64,000 nucleotides of DNA from VRUE01 sp963748075 (GCA_963748075.1 CAVVHQ010000043.1:1-64000), one strand, 5' to 3'. Positions 1-8,745 are shown, counted from the stretch's first letter. Numbers and translations: made by a program. Notes: generated from the sequence alone by a model not told the origin.

Positions 1-39
1 GGCATCGAGCAGCTCGCGGGTTCATCGCCGCAGCGGTAA
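1..39 (+). CDS. possible 3' tail of a gene starting outside the window
   Basis: Frame 1 from the first base reads twelve codons and then TAA at 37-39. This could be the end of a gene running in from the left. There is too little sequence to recognise a family and the reading could be chance. Bases 40-136, between it and the stop of the minus-strand acetyltransferase, show nothing I can identify. Confidence 0.2.
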   Translation, partial: GIEQLAGSSPQR

Positions 40-136
40 CGCGCCGACCGCAGGCGCTCTCGACACGAAGCCGCCTGGCAACTCTTTGAAACCCTGCTCC
101 CGAGGTACGCTTGATGGGAATGATCACGCGAAATTT

Positions 137-1021
137 CTATATCAGCAGCTCCTCCGGCGGTCGCCAAAGCGACCGCACCGCCACCGGGCCGAAGCCGGCC
201 CGGACGAGATTGCGGGCGGCGGTCGACTCGCTCTGCGGGTAGTCGAGCGGCTCTTCGGTGACGGCGAACAGGCGCTGCGAGCCGGCGGCGAGCGCGTCCA
301 CGATGCGCCGGCGCAGCAGGGCCAGGTGGGCGCCCTTGCCGCGGGCCGACTCGCGGGTGGCCGCGAAGCCGAGCTGCGCGATCCCGTGGTGCAGCATCAT
401 CGTCGCGGCGCCGATCCCCTCTTCGTTCTCGTCGACCGCGATGTAGCTGCGCCAGCTGCGGCGCCCCGGCAAGCCGATGAAGAAGCCGTGCCCGGTCCAC
501 ATGCCGTATCCGCTGGCGAGCAGGTCGCTGAACCCCTCGCTTTCCTCGACGATCTCGTCCACTTCGATGCCGGGGGGCCCGGGGGAGCTCACCGGCCCCG
601 CGCCACGAGCGAACGTGGCCCAGTGCGCGGTGCGGCGGTAGCCGCGCCGGCTGAGGAGGTCCTCGGTCGCCTCCGGGTCCCCGAAGTCCGGCCTGACCGG
701 GATGCGGCAGTCGGCGCCAAGCGCCTCGGTCCAGTCGAGCGCCCCGGCCAGATGCCCGCCCTCGACCGCGCCGGGCGCGGAAGCGCCGAGAATCACGTTG
801 AACCGCGGCAACCGCGGCTCGCTGGCGATCACAAACGCCCGGATCGGACCGTAGCGACGCACCTCGATCCCGTTCTCCTCCACCGCGTCGAGCACCGGAA
901 CCCGCCAGAGCTCCAGCCAGAACTGCCGCTCGAGCCGGTACAGCTCACCCGCGCCGAACATGTTGTCTGCAAGCATGCTCATCTCGAACTCGAACCCGCG
1001 CTGTGGGCCGAACCTCGTCAT
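137..1021 (-). CDS. GNAT-family N-acetyltransferase
   Basis: The 294-residue product ends in a GNAT fold. The acetyl-CoA loop is visible in the C-terminal third as ATRESARGKGAHLALLRRR, of the R/Q-x-x-G-x-G/A type, preceded by the usual beta strand IAQLGFAATRE. The N-terminal half is less clear and may be a second, degenerate GNAT half, as in tandem-GNAT proteins. The acyl acceptor cannot be predicted. The ATG chosen at 1021 overlaps the stop of the upstream lipoprotein gene by four bases (ATGA), which implies translational coupling. A longer frame continues upstream but would lie inside that lipoprotein gene, so it was discarded. Confidence 0.8.
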   Translation of the reverse strand: MTRFGPQRGFEFEMSMLADNMFGAGELYRLERQFWLELWRVPVLDAVEENGIEVRRYGPIRAFVIASEPRLPRFNVILGASAPGAVEGGHLAGALDWTEALGADCRIPVRPDFGDPEATEDLLSRRGYRRTAHWATFARGAGPVSSPGPPGIEVDEIVEESEGFSDLLASGYGMWTGHGFFIGLPGRRSWRSYIAVDENEEGIGAATMMLHHGIAQLGFAATRESARGKGAHLALLRRRIVDALAAGSQRLFAVTEEPLDYPQSESTAARNLVRAGFGPVAVRSLWRPPEELLI

Positions 1022-1944
1022 TCCTCGCGCAGTTCGCCGATCAGCCGCACGACCGTCTCGCCGACGCCGTCGAGGCTGCGCCGCGAGAGCCGGCCGAGGC
1101 GATCGGCGCGGCTGTGGCCCGGGTAGCGCCAGTCGATCAGGTCCACCGCCGGCACGCCCTGGCGCAGGAACGGGGTGTGGTCGTCGACGATTTCCGGGCC
1201 GGTCTGCGCGGAGAAGAACCGCGCGGCGCCGACGGTTTCCGCGGCGATCAGCAGGCGGCTCCAGAGGGATTCCGAGGAGCTTGCCTCGCGCGGCAGCAGC
1301 AGTCCCCGGTTGCCCACGTAGTCGAGCAGGATCATCGCCTCGGTTTGGCCCGGGTGGGCGGCGACATAGGCGCGGGAGCCGCGCAGGCCTTCGGCGTAGA
1401 AGCTGGGGCTTTCCTCGGGCAGCCTCCCCGGCGGCTCCTCGCCGTCGAACAGCACGAAGCGGACTTCGCGGGCGCCGGGACCGGCCGGCATGCGACGCAG
1501 CGCCCGCGAGGCCTCGATCACCACGGCGGTGCCGGCCGCCCCGTTGTTGGCGCCGACGAACCCCGGCGGCGAGGCGAGCGTGTCGTAGTGCGCCCCCAGC
1601 ACGATCGCCGGCCTGACCCCGGGCAGGGCGCCGACCACGTTCCGCAGCGCCGGCTCGCCCGGGATCGCTTCGAAGCGGCCGGAGGGGAGCAGCGGCCGCA
1701 GCTCCGCCGCCAGCTTGCGCAGCCGGCGCGAGCCGGCCGGGCGCTGGCCGACCGCCACCTGGCGTTCGACGAGCTGCCACGCGCGCGCGACGTCGAACCG
1801 GTCCGCCGACTGGCCTGCAGCCGGGGATCCGCCGCTCCCGCAGCCCGCCAGGAGCAGAAGCAGCAGCGCCGCCGCTACTCCGAGCGGCCGCCAGCGTACG
1901 GTCGCGACGCCTGCTTCGCGAACCCGAGCTATCCCCCTGGGCAC
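1018..1944 (-). CDS. M28-family, glutaminyl-cyclase-like zinc peptidase lipoprotein
   Basis: The product has 308 residues. A hydrophobic N-terminus ends in the lipobox LLAGC at about residues 31-35, so it should be exported and lipid-anchored. The zinc-site motifs follow in M28 order: GAHYDT, the Glu pair in FDGEE, LLDYVGN, and DDHTPF with a later GHS. The FDGEE...GSR spacing and DDHTPFLRQGVP resemble glutaminyl-peptide cyclotransferases more than classical aminopeptidases. The metal-bridging Asp expected in GA-x-D-x-A is Asn here (GANNGAAG), so activity may be altered or lost. The start is GTG. The stop overlaps the downstream acetyltransferase start by four bases. Substrate unknown. Confidence 0.8.
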   Translation of the reverse strand: MPRGIARVREAGVATVRWRPLGVAAALLLLLLAGCGSGGSPAAGQSADRFDVARAWQLVERQVAVGQRPAGSRRLRKLAAELRPLLPSGRFEAIPGEPALRNVVGALPGVRPAIVLGAHYDTLASPPGFVGANNGAAGTAVVIEASRALRRMPAGPGAREVRFVLFDGEEPPGRLPEESPSFYAEGLRGSRAYVAAHPGQTEAMILLDYVGNRGLLLPREASSSESLWSRLLIAAETVGAARFFSAQTGPEIVDDHTPFLRQGVPAVDLIDWRYPGHSRADRLGRLSRRSLDGVGETVVRLIGELREE

Positions 1945-1996
1945 AATCTCACTCTAGCCCAGCTGAGCATTTTGGGCGCGCTTAACCAGGCTCGCC

Positions 1997-3249
1997 TCAG
2001 CCTTCTGCCGCGCGGGCGAGGGCGAAGCAGCGCTCCACGGTCAGCTGGATGATCTCGTCGATCACCGGGCCGTGCCAGCCCTCCCGCTTCGACCGCTTGA
2101 CGACGGGCAGGAGGGCGCCGCTGACGCCGGTGGCGATGTTGCCCGCCACGCCCCGGCAGGATTCGAGGTCGAGGCCGCATTCCTCGGCGATCTCCTCCAG
2201 GTCGCGCAGCGGCGAGTCGATGCTGGAATCGAGGCAGACGGTCAGCCCGGCTGTGCACGGTGTCGCCGTAGACGACGGTCGAGGCGATGTCCGACCAGGG
2301 GCCGATCAGCGTCCCTTCCTGGGAGAAGAGCAGCGAGAAGTTCTCGCCGTGCGAGTCGCCGTTGCCGAGCAGGTAGTTGCAGAAGGCGGCGGCGAGCACG
2401 TAGATCACTTCTTCGGGATCGGCGGTGGCGCGCAGCAGGCCGGAGGCGGCGGCGAGGTCGGGGCCCGCGGCTCCATCGTCCGCCCCGCCCGGCCGGAAGC
2501 CGAGCGCCTGCGCGAAGCTCTCCTGGTGGAACATCTCCGTCTCGCCGTTCTCGGTGAGGCGGTCGAAGCGCCTCGAGACGAAGCAGCGCCGCCCGCCGAT
2601 CGTCTCCACCGCGGTCTCGGTGGCCCGCAGCCGGGCCGCCTCGACGACGCGCGAGCAGAACAGCTCGTTGGCGACCATTTCGCGCTGCTCGTCGCTTTCG
2701 GGCTTGACCACGTGGGTGCTGGGAAGGCCGGGCTCCGGCCAGGCCCAGCGACCGCTGCGCTCGTCGCGGTGCAGGGCGAGCTTGTGGCGCTCGCCGGGCA
2801 GCGCGAAGCGCATCCGCTGCTCGACCTCGGGGTCGAAGTGGCGCTGCGGCGGCGCCTGCACCGCTTCGGCCAGTTCCTCGTCGCTCCAGCCAGGCGATCG
2901 AGTCGGGGTCGGCGGGCGACATCGGCTCGTCCTCGGGCAGGAAGGCGACCGCGCCCGGGCAGTCGCGGCCGATCTCGGCGATCAGCGCGAAGCCGTCGTC
3001 GGCGTCGACGCCCAGCTCAGCGGCGAGCCGGCGCCGGCGCTCGCCCTGCGGCAGCAGGCCGTCGACGTAGGCGGCTGTGCTCTCGTGGCTGTAGGGCTCG
3101 GCGCGGGCCGGCAGCGAGCTGCTCAGCACCGCCTCTCCCGGCCCCAGCGCCTCGAGCGGCTCCGGGTCGTAGGCGAGGCAGTAGCCGCCGGTGACGGCGG
3201 GGCGCAGCTCGCCGATCCGCACCCCGTAGAGGTAGGTGTCGAGATTCAT
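1997..3249 (-). pseudogene. HipA-like kinase broken by two frameshifts
   Basis: The N-terminus (MNLDTYLYGVRIGELRP) and later segments align along their whole length with the intact HipA-like gene at 6428-7687, but they fall in three reading frames. One surplus base near 2886-2887 (minus-strand reading WL[G]SDEEL) and another in the CCC run at 2246-2248 cause the shifts. Removing both gives a continuous protein of about 416 residues, close to the 419 of its paralogue, ending at the TGA at 1997-1999. The kinase-like motif LGNGDSHGENF is in the middle segment. No HipB-type antitoxin gene is adjacent. Both breaks are single-base and in C/G runs, so either pseudogenization or read error is possible. 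Confidence 0.8.
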
Positions 3250-3286
3250 TCAGGTCTCTTCCTGGTTTCCTCCCGGTCCCTGTAGA

Positions 3287-3300
3287 TCCAAAGATTCTAG
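3287..3300 (-). promoter_or_regulatory. upstream motif shared by both HipA-like genes
   Basis: On the minus strand CTAGAATCTTTGGA lies 38 bases upstream of the first HipA-like start. A near copy (TTAGAGTCTTGGA) lies about 60 bases upstream of the second HipA-like gene. The two genes are otherwise separated by unrelated neighbours, so a shared promoter or operator is plausible. The rest of 3250-3477 holds a GC-rich imperfect hairpin near 3370-3410 that may help terminate upstream transcription. I see no gene there. Confidence 0.35.
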
Positions 3301-3477
3301 CCCCGCCGACACCGGGTGACCGCGGGCGAAGGGCAAGAACGCCCGCGGACAGCCGGTGATCGAATTGGAGGAGGCGGGTGGGGCGCCCGTTCCGGGCCGT
3401 CCCGCCCGCGTGGCACTTCGCTTGGCTTAGGCGGAGTTTATATCAGAAAACGTCATCTAATAGAGGTGCGAGGAGTA

Positions 3478-4494
3478 TTAGCCATAGCGCTCGCCGATGA
3501 TCGTCCTCAGCTTGGCGCGATCGTGGCTGGCCTGGACGCGGCGCACGGTGCCCGAGCGGGAGCGCATCACGAGCGATTCGGTGCCGGCGCCGGCGCCCCG
3601 GTAGCGGACGCCCTGCAGGACGTCGCCGTCGGTGACGCCGCTGGCCGAGAAGAAGACGTCCCCGCCGGAGCAGAGGTCGTCGCAGGTGAGGATGCGGTCG
3701 AGGTCGTAGCCGGCCTCGCGCGCGGCGCTGCGCTCCTCGTCGTCGCGCGGCCAGAGGCGGCCGAGCAGCTGGCCGCCCATCGACTTCAGCGCCGCGGCGG
3801 AGAGGACGCCCTCCGGCGTGCCGCCGATCCCCCACAGCAGGTCGACCGGGGAGCGGTCGCTGACCGCCAGCAGCGCGGCGGAGACGTCGCCGTCGGTGAT
3901 CAGCCGGATGCGGCCGCCGGCCTCGCGCACCTCGCGCATCGCGTCCTCGTGGCGGGGGCGGTCGAGCATCACCACGGTGACGTCGCCGACGTTCCCCCCC
4001 TTGCGCTCGGCGATCAGCTTCAGCGTCTCGGGCAGTGGCCGGTCGAGGTCGAGAAGGTCGGCGATCTCCTCACCGCCGGCGATCTTCTCCATGTAGACGC
4101 AGGGACCGGGGTCGAACATCGTGCCGCGCTCGGCGAGGGCGATCACCGCCAGCGCGCTGGGCATGCCGAGCGCGCAGAGCCGCGTCCCCTCCAGCGGGTC
4201 GACCGCGATGTCGACCACCGGCGGGCTGCCGTCGCCGATCTGCTCGCCGTTGTAGAGCATCGGCGCCTCGTCCTTCTCCCCCTCGCCGATTACCACGGCG
4301 CCGTCCATCGAGACCGAGTCGAGCACGAAGCGCATCGCGTCGACCGCGGCCTGGTCGGCGGCGATCTTGTCGCCCCGGCCGACCCAGCGGGCCGCGGCCA
4401 GCGCCGCCGCCTCGGTCACCCGCACCAGCTCGAGGGCGAGGTTGCGGTCGGGCTTGCCGGGCTGCGAGGCAGTGTCTGGCGAAGTCTCGCCCAT
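3478..4494 (-). CDS. glpX: fructose-1,6-bisphosphatase class II (GlpX)
   Basis: The 338-residue protein hydrolyses fructose 1,6-bisphosphate to fructose 6-phosphate in gluconeogenesis. It carries the class II hallmarks: GEGEKDEAPMLY with acidic metal ligands, the Asp-Pro-Leu-Glu-Gly-Thr loop (DPLEGT) of the lithium-sensitive phosphatase superfamily, LITDGDVSAAL, and GIGGTPEGV. The length is typical for GlpX. It is the usual, and often only, FBPase in actinobacteria. It appears monocistronic, with a palindromic repeat just upstream of its start (4524-4571) and about 230 bases before the next minus-strand gene. Confidence 0.95.
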   Translation of the reverse strand: MGETSPDTASQPGKPDRNLALELVRVTEAAALAAARWVGRGDKIAADQAAVDAMRFVLDSVSMDGAVVIGEGEKDEAPMLYNGEQIGDGSPPVVDIAVDPLEGTRLCALGMPSALAVIALAERGTMFDPGPCVYMEKIAGGEEIADLLDLDRPLPETLKLIAERKGGNVGDVTVVMLDRPRHEDAMREVREAGGRIRLITDGDVSAALLAVSDRSPVDLLWGIGGTPEGVLSAAALKSMGGQLLGRLWPRDDEERSAAREAGYDLDRILTCDDLCSGGDVFFSASGVTDGDVLQGVRYRGAGAGTESLVMRSRSGTVRRVQASHDRAKLRTIIGERYG

Positions 4495-4523
4495 GCCCGC
4501 CGCAGGCTATCGGAGGTGGGGCG

Positions 4524-4571
4524 GCGCATCCGACTTCGACCACACCAGAGCGGGGAAAATGTCGGCTGCGC
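4524..4571. repeat. REP-like palindrome, family with TCCGACTTTGACC core
   Basis: The arms GCGCATCCGAC (4524-4534) and GTCGGCTGCGC (4561-4571) pair with one mismatch around a 26-base loop. Related palindromes with the same CGCRTCCGA(C/G)TTTGAC core occur at 10131-10180 and 10203-10245. This copy lies between the lipoprotein stop and the glpX start, so it could act as a terminator or in glpX regulation. Confidence 0.5.
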
Positions 4572-4583
4572 GGCTTCTGGGGC

Positions 4584-5306
4584 TCAGCCGTAGGCGCAGC
4601 CGTTCAGGCCATATTCGCGGGCCAGCTTCGCGGAGCGTTTGAAGCTCTGCCCGAAGGCGGCGCCCGCGGATCCGCCGGAGGCTTCGCCGGCGGCTTCGAC
4701 CCCTTCCTCCAGCGAGGCGAGGAACGCTTCGACCTTCGCCTCGTCGCCCGGCGGCGCCCCGAGGGCGCGGATTTCGTCGATCTGGGTTTCCACTCCGGGG
4801 AGGAAGACGGCCTTGACCGCTTTCACGAGCAGCGCGGGGTTCGGCTGCCCCGAGCCGCCTTTTTCCTTCTTCACGTAGGCCGCCATCTTCTTCAGGCTCT
4901 GTTTCTTGCCCTCGTCGCAGATCGCGTTCGCCCGCTTGACGAATTCGGCCTTGGAGAGCCCGCCGGAGGGCGTCGCGGCCTTGCCGGATGAGCCACCGCT
5001 CTTGCCGGCCTTGCCGGACGAGCCACCGGCCTTGCCGGACGAGCCGCCGCTCTTGCCGGACGAGCCACCAGCGTTGCCGGACGAGGCGCCGCTCTTGCCG
5101 GACGAGGCGCCGCTCTTGTCGGACGAACTTCCGGCCTTGCCCTGATTGGCCGCGCCCGCCTTGCCCGTGGTCGACCCGGTGGTTTCGCCGCCGCTGGCGA
5201 CCGCACCGCCCGAGTCATCGTCACCACCGCCGCAGCCCGCGAGGGCTGCCACGACCGCGACCGCCGCCACCCAAAGAGAAGCACTTGTAATCAGGCTTCT
5301 TGTCAC
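4584..5306 (-). CDS. lipoprotein with Ser/Gly/Lys heptad repeats and a conserved C-terminal domain
   Basis: Read from the GTG at 5306, the 240-residue product begins with a signal peptide and lipobox (AALAGC). Next comes a low-complexity linker of about seven heptads of the type SSGKSGG, encoded by 21-base tandem units around 4980-5130. The C-terminal domain starts FVKRANAICDEGKKQ and contains one further Cys near the end (NGCAYG), so the two cysteines may form a disulfide. Similar modules are seen in many Thermoleophilia lipoproteins, but I know no function. The repeat linker probably spans the cell wall. A longer frame exists upstream but lacks a better start. Confidence 0.75.
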   Translation of the reverse strand: MTRSLITSASLWVAAVAVVAALAGCGGGDDDSGGAVASGGETTGSTTGKAGAANQGKAGSSSDKSGASSGKSGASSGNAGGSSGKSGGSSGKAGGSSGKAGKSGGSSGKAATPSGGLSKAEFVKRANAICDEGKKQSLKKMAAYVKKEKGGSGQPNPALLVKAVKAVFLPGVETQIDEIRALGAPPGDEAKVEAFLASLEEGVEAAGEASGGSAGAAFGQSFKRSAKLAREYGLNGCAYG

Positions 5307-5339
5307 CGGCCGGGCACAATACAGGTTTGGCGTCCCGAC

Positions 5340-5383
5340 AGAGTCGCGCCGACCCTTTGGCCCCACCGATAGAGTCGCGCCGA
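5340..5383. repeat. direct repeat of AGAGTCGCGCCGA before the LLM gene
   Basis: The 13-mer AGAGTCGCGCCGA occurs at 5340-5352 and again at 5371-5383, 31 bases apart. The second copy runs into the ATG of the LLM oxidoreductase gene. It lies in the divergent promoter region between the lipoprotein and the oxidoreductase. A spacing of three helical turns would suit a regulator, but no regulator is recognised. Confidence 0.4.
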
Positions 5384-6315
5384 TGGATCGCAGATGGGGA
5401 TTGACGCTGCCGCTGCCGGGATTGCCGCTCGCCGAGCACGAGGATCTCGTGAAGCGGGCCGAGGCGGCCGGCTACACGGACCTGTGGAGCGGCGAGACGA
5501 ACGGGCCGGACGGCTTCACGCCACTGGCGCTCGCCGCCGCCTGGACCGAGCGGGCGCGGCTGGGAACCGGGATCGTCGGCGTCTTCCAGCGCGGCCCGGC
5601 GCTGCTCGCCCAGGAGGCGGCGGCGCTCGCCGATGCCTCGGCGGGGCGGTTCGCGCTGGGCATCGGCTCCTCCTCGGACCGGATCGTCGAAGGCTGGAAC
5701 GGGATCCCCTTCGAGCGGCCGCTCAGCCGCGTCCGCGAGACGCTCGAGTTCCTGCGCAGCGCGCTCGCGGGCGAGCGCACCGCGAGCGGCTTCAAGCTGG
5801 AGACGGCGCCGGCGCACCGCGTGCCGATCGTGCTCGCCGCGCTGCGCGGCAAGATGCTGGAGCTGGCCGTCGCGCGGGCAGACGGCGCCTTCACCAACTT
5901 CCTGCCGCTCGCCGCCCTGCCGCGGGTCACCGCCCAGCTCGACGGCGCCCCCGAGGGCTTCGAGCTGCTCGGCCGCTTCTTCTGCCTGCCGGGCGAGCGC
6001 GAGGCGGTCGAGCCGCTGGCCCGCTTCATGTTCTCCTCCTACATCACGGTGCCCGTCTACGCCGCCTTCTACCGCTGGCTCGGCTACGGCGAGCAGATCG
6101 ACGCGATGGTCGCCGCCTGGGAGGCCGGCGACCGCCAGGGCGCCGCCGCGGCCGCCCCCTGGGAGCTGATCGAGGACACCTTCGTCTTCGGCGCCCCCGA
6201 GCAGATGCGCGAGCGGCTCGACGCCTTCGTCGCCGGCGGGGTGACGCTGCCGGTGCTCACCCCGATCGTCCCGCCCGACGAACTCGCCCAGACCATCGAA
6301 GCACTCGCACCGTAG
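5383..6315 (+). CDS. LLM-class F420/flavin-dependent oxidoreductase
   Basis: The 310-residue product is a luciferase-like monooxygenase-fold enzyme. It starts MDRRWGLTLPLPGLPLAEH, followed by the barrel elements GYTDLWSGETNGPDGFTPL, RLGTGIVGVFQRGP, and the cofactor-region segment RFALGIGSSSDRI. Actinobacterial members of this type usually use coenzyme F420, though FMN cannot be excluded. The substrate is unknown. The gene starts at the ATG immediately after a 13-base direct repeat and ends just before a large bidirectional hairpin. It is divergent from the lipoprotein gene. Confidence 0.85.
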   Translation: MDRRWGLTLPLPGLPLAEHEDLVKRAEAAGYTDLWSGETNGPDGFTPLALAAAWTERARLGTGIVGVFQRGPALLAQEAAALADASAGRFALGIGSSSDRIVEGWNGIPFERPLSRVRETLEFLRSALAGERTASGFKLETAPAHRVPIVLAALRGKMLELAVARADGAFTNFLPLAALPRVTAQLDGAPEGFELLGRFFCLPGEREAVEPLARFMFSSYITVPVYAAFYRWLGYGEQIDAMVAAWEAGDRQGAAAAAPWELIEDTFVFGAPEQMRERLDAFVAGGVTLPVLTPIVPPDELAQTIEALAP

Positions 6316-6427
6316 GATCGATCCCCGGTAGGGGTGAAACGTCTTGTACTTTTTCTGGGACTCCGTCCTCGGACGGCCTCAGTCTGTCTTCAGAAAAAGT
6401 TAAGTGGAACCCCTACCGGGGATCGAT
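6316..6427. terminator. long palindrome between convergent genes (family A, copy 1)
   Basis: The arms at 6317-6335 and 6409-6427 pair perfectly over 19 bases (ATCGATCCCCGGTAGGGGT type). Inside is a second stem with T and A runs (ACTTTTTCTG with CAGAAAAAGT) and a CCGTCCTCGGACGG core. It fills the gap between the LLM gene stop and the HipA-like gene stop, which converge. The U-run on either strand makes it a good bidirectional terminator. A homologous element in opposite orientation occurs at 37222-37332. Confidence 0.75.
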
Positions 6428-7687
6428 TCAGTACTCGACCTCGACGCCCAGCCCGAAGGAGCGCTCGGCGGCCAGTTCGACGATCCGGTCGACGACCGGC
6501 TGGTACCAGCCCTCTTTGTGGGAGCGGTTGGCGACCGTCTCGATCGCCTTGCCGACCCGCGCCGCCGCGATCGAGGCCAGGCCGCGGAGGATTTCGAAGT
6601 CGAACTCGCACTCTTCGCAGACTTCGGCGAGTTCGAGCAGGTAGGCCGTTTCGTCGGCGTCCTCGGAGATCACCATCCCGGTGTGAAGCGGCTCGTCGTA
6701 GACGGCGAGCGAGCTGGCGTCGTGGACCGGGCCCATCCGCCACTGCCCGTCGCGATCGAGGAGCGGGAAGTTCTCCCCGTGGGCGTCGCCGTTGCCCACC
6801 ATGTAGTTGCAGAAGGCGATGTTGAGCAGCGTCACCACGTCGTCGGGCCGGCTCACCGCGTGCAGCAGCCCGGTGGCTTCTGCGAAGCCGGGCGCTTCGG
6901 CCTCCTCGGTCTCCTCCTCCGCGAAGGGAGTGATGCCGAGCGCCTGGCAGAACGACTCCTGGTGGATCCGCTTCGCCCCCAGGCCGTCGCCCTCGCGGTC
7001 GAAGCGCTCCGAGACCAGGCAGGTCCGCCCGGCGATCCTCTCCACCCGCGCCTTGGCGACCGGCAGGCCGACCTGGCGGAAGACGGTCGAGCAGAACATC
7101 TCGTTGGCGACGTATTCCGGGTATTCGCCGGTCTCCGGCTTGATCACGTGCGTGCTCGGCGCCCCGGCCTGCGGCCAGGCCCAGCGGTCGCTGCGCTCGT
7201 CGCGCACCAGGGCCAGCTTGTGCCGGGTCCCGGCCAGCGCGAAGCGCATCCGCCCCGGGCACTCCTCGGTGAACAGGCGCGGCGGCGGTGGCTTCACCAC
7301 TTCCCCCAGTTCCTCCTCGGTCAGCCAGTCGAGCGACTCCGGGTCCGGGCTCTCGTCGATCTCCGTGCCCTCGGGCAGGAAGACGACCGCCCCGGGGCAG
7401 TCGCGGCCGACCTCGCGCAGCAGGCCGTAGCCATCGGCCGGGTCGATGCCAAGCTCTTTCGCGACCCGCCTCCGCCGCCGCGCGTCGGGCAGCAGCCCCT
7501 CCACGTAGGCGGCGGTCGCCTCGAAGCTGAACGGCTCCGCCCGAACCGGGAGCGCGTTGCTCAGCAGCGCCTTCCCCGAGCCGATCCTGTCGACCAGCTT
7601 CGGGTCGTAGGCAAACCTGTAGTCGTTCTCTCCGGCCGGGAACAGGGTTCCGATCCGCTCCCCGTACAAGTGGACATCAAGGCTCAT
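6428..7687 (-). CDS. HipA-like Ser/Thr kinase domain protein
   Basis: The 419-residue protein has the HipA N-terminal couplet (MSLDVHLYGERIGTLFP ... LLSNALPVRAEPF) and a HipA C-terminal kinase fold. Its loop VGNGDAHGENFPLL corresponds to the catalytic Asp-x-His-x-x-Asn motif, and GPVHDASSLAVYD supplies the metal-binding Asp region. The usual Lys of DAHGKN is Glu. HipA toxins phosphorylate aminoacyl-tRNA synthetases, but this one lacks an adjacent HipB-type antitoxin, so toxin function is unproven. It follows egtD by 86 bases on the same strand and has its own GAGGGGGTAAGAGG ribosome site. It is paralogous to the broken copy at 1997-3249. Confidence 0.8.
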   Translation of the reverse strand: MSLDVHLYGERIGTLFPAGENDYRFAYDPKLVDRIGSGKALLSNALPVRAEPFSFEATAAYVEGLLPDARRRRRVAKELGIDPADGYGLLREVGRDCPGAVVFLPEGTEIDESPDPESLDWLTEEELGEVVKPPPPRLFTEECPGRMRFALAGTRHKLALVRDERSDRWAWPQAGAPSTHVIKPETGEYPEYVANEMFCSTVFRQVGLPVAKARVERIAGRTCLVSERFDREGDGLGAKRIHQESFCQALGITPFAEEETEEAEAPGFAEATGLLHAVSRPDDVVTLLNIAFCNYMVGNGDAHGENFPLLDRDGQWRMGPVHDASSLAVYDEPLHTGMVISEDADETAYLLELAEVCEECEFDFEILRGLASIAAARVGKAIETVANRSHKEGWYQPVVDRIVELAAERSFGLGVEVEY

Positions 7688-7745
7688 CCTCTTACCCCCT
7701 CGATCGATCCCCCGCTTCTTTCATCTCTTCAAGCCGCCTCCCATA

Positions 7746-7760
7746 ACTCCAAGACTCTAA
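7746..7760 (-). promoter_or_regulatory. second copy of the HipA-upstream motif
   Basis: On the minus strand TTAGAGTCTTGGA lies upstream of the intact HipA-like gene and matches the CTAGAATCTTTGGA element upstream of its paralogue. It sits between the egtD stop and the HipA-like start. A common promoter or autoregulatory operator is an inference from the two copies only. Confidence 0.35.
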
Positions 7761-7773
7761 ACCGATGCGAGGC

Positions 7774-8745
7774 TCAGCGCATAGTCCCCGGCCGATCGGT
7801 GAACCAGCCGGCCGGCCGCAGCCCCGCTTCGCGGTAGACGCCCTCCAGCCGCCGGCGCGTGAACTTGGAGGAGATCTCGGTTCGCATCTCCTCGCCGGCG
7901 GCGAAGCGCACGGTCAGGTCGAGGCCGTCGAGGCGCACCGTCTGCTCGGTCCGCGAGCGCAGGCGGATGTCGACGCGGGCCTCCTCGGCGTCGTAGCGGG
8001 CGACATGCTCGAAGCCCGCCGGGTCGAAGTCGCCGCCCAGCTCGCGGTTGAGGACCAGCAGCAGGTTCTTGTTGAACTCGGCGGTGACCCCGGCGGCGTC
8101 GTCGTAGGCGGCCTCGAGGCGGGCCGACTCCTTGACCAGGTCGGTGCCGAGCAGGATGCGGTCCTCAGGCTCCAGCAGGGCGCCGACCCGGGCGAGGAAC
8201 TCGCGGCGGGCGTCCGGGTAGAGGTTGCCGATCGTGCCGCCGAGGAAGGCGACCAGCCGGCTCCCCTTGCCGCTCGGGATCCGCTCGAGGTCGTGCTCGA
8301 AGTCGCAGACCAGGCCGCGGACGGCGAGGCCCGGATACTCCTCGACCAGCGACTGCGCAGTTTCGTGGGTGATCTCCTGGGAGATGTCGACCGGGACGTA
8401 TGTGTCGAGGCAGCCGGCGTCGCGCATCGCGCTCAGCAGGTGACGGGTCTTGGCGGCCGAACCCGAGCCCAGCTCGACCAGCGTCCCCGGCTCGCCCGCC
8501 GCGGCGACGATCTCGGCCGAGCGCTCGGCGAGGATCTCGCGCTCGGCACGGGTCGGGTAGTACTCGGGCAGCTCGGTGATCTGCTCGAAGAGCTGCGAGC
8601 CGCGCTCGTCGTAGAAGTACTTCGGCGCCAGCTCCTTGGGGTCGGCGGTGAGGCCGAGGCGGACCTCGCGCGCCATCGCCGCGCCGCCGCCCGGGCCGAG
8701 GCGGACCTCGACCTCGATCTGCTCCGCGGTCGCCTCCGGTCTCAT
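7774..8745 (-). CDS. egtD: L-histidine N-alpha-methyltransferase EgtD
   Basis: The 323-residue product trimethylates histidine to hercynine with S-adenosylmethionine, the first step of ergothioneine synthesis. The family signatures are clear: PKYFYDERGSQLFEQIT, the SAM-binding LVELGSGSAAKTRHLL, YVPVDIS, and FLGGTIGNL. The length matches EgtD. The ATG at 8745 is 31 bases after the egtB stop, so the two are surely co-transcribed. The longer upstream reading frame would overlap egtB and was rejected. Confidence 0.93.
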   Translation of the reverse strand: MRPEATAEQIEVEVRLGPGGGAAMAREVRLGLTADPKELAPKYFYDERGSQLFEQITELPEYYPTRAEREILAERSAEIVAAAGEPGTLVELGSGSAAKTRHLLSAMRDAGCLDTYVPVDISQEITHETAQSLVEEYPGLAVRGLVCDFEHDLERIPSGKGSRLVAFLGGTIGNLYPDARREFLARVGALLEPEDRILLGTDLVKESARLEAAYDDAAGVTAEFNKNLLLVLNRELGGDFDPAGFEHVARYDAEEARVDIRLRSRTEQTVRLDGLDLTVRFAAGEEMRTEISSKFTRRRLEGVYREAGLRPAGWFTDRPGTMR

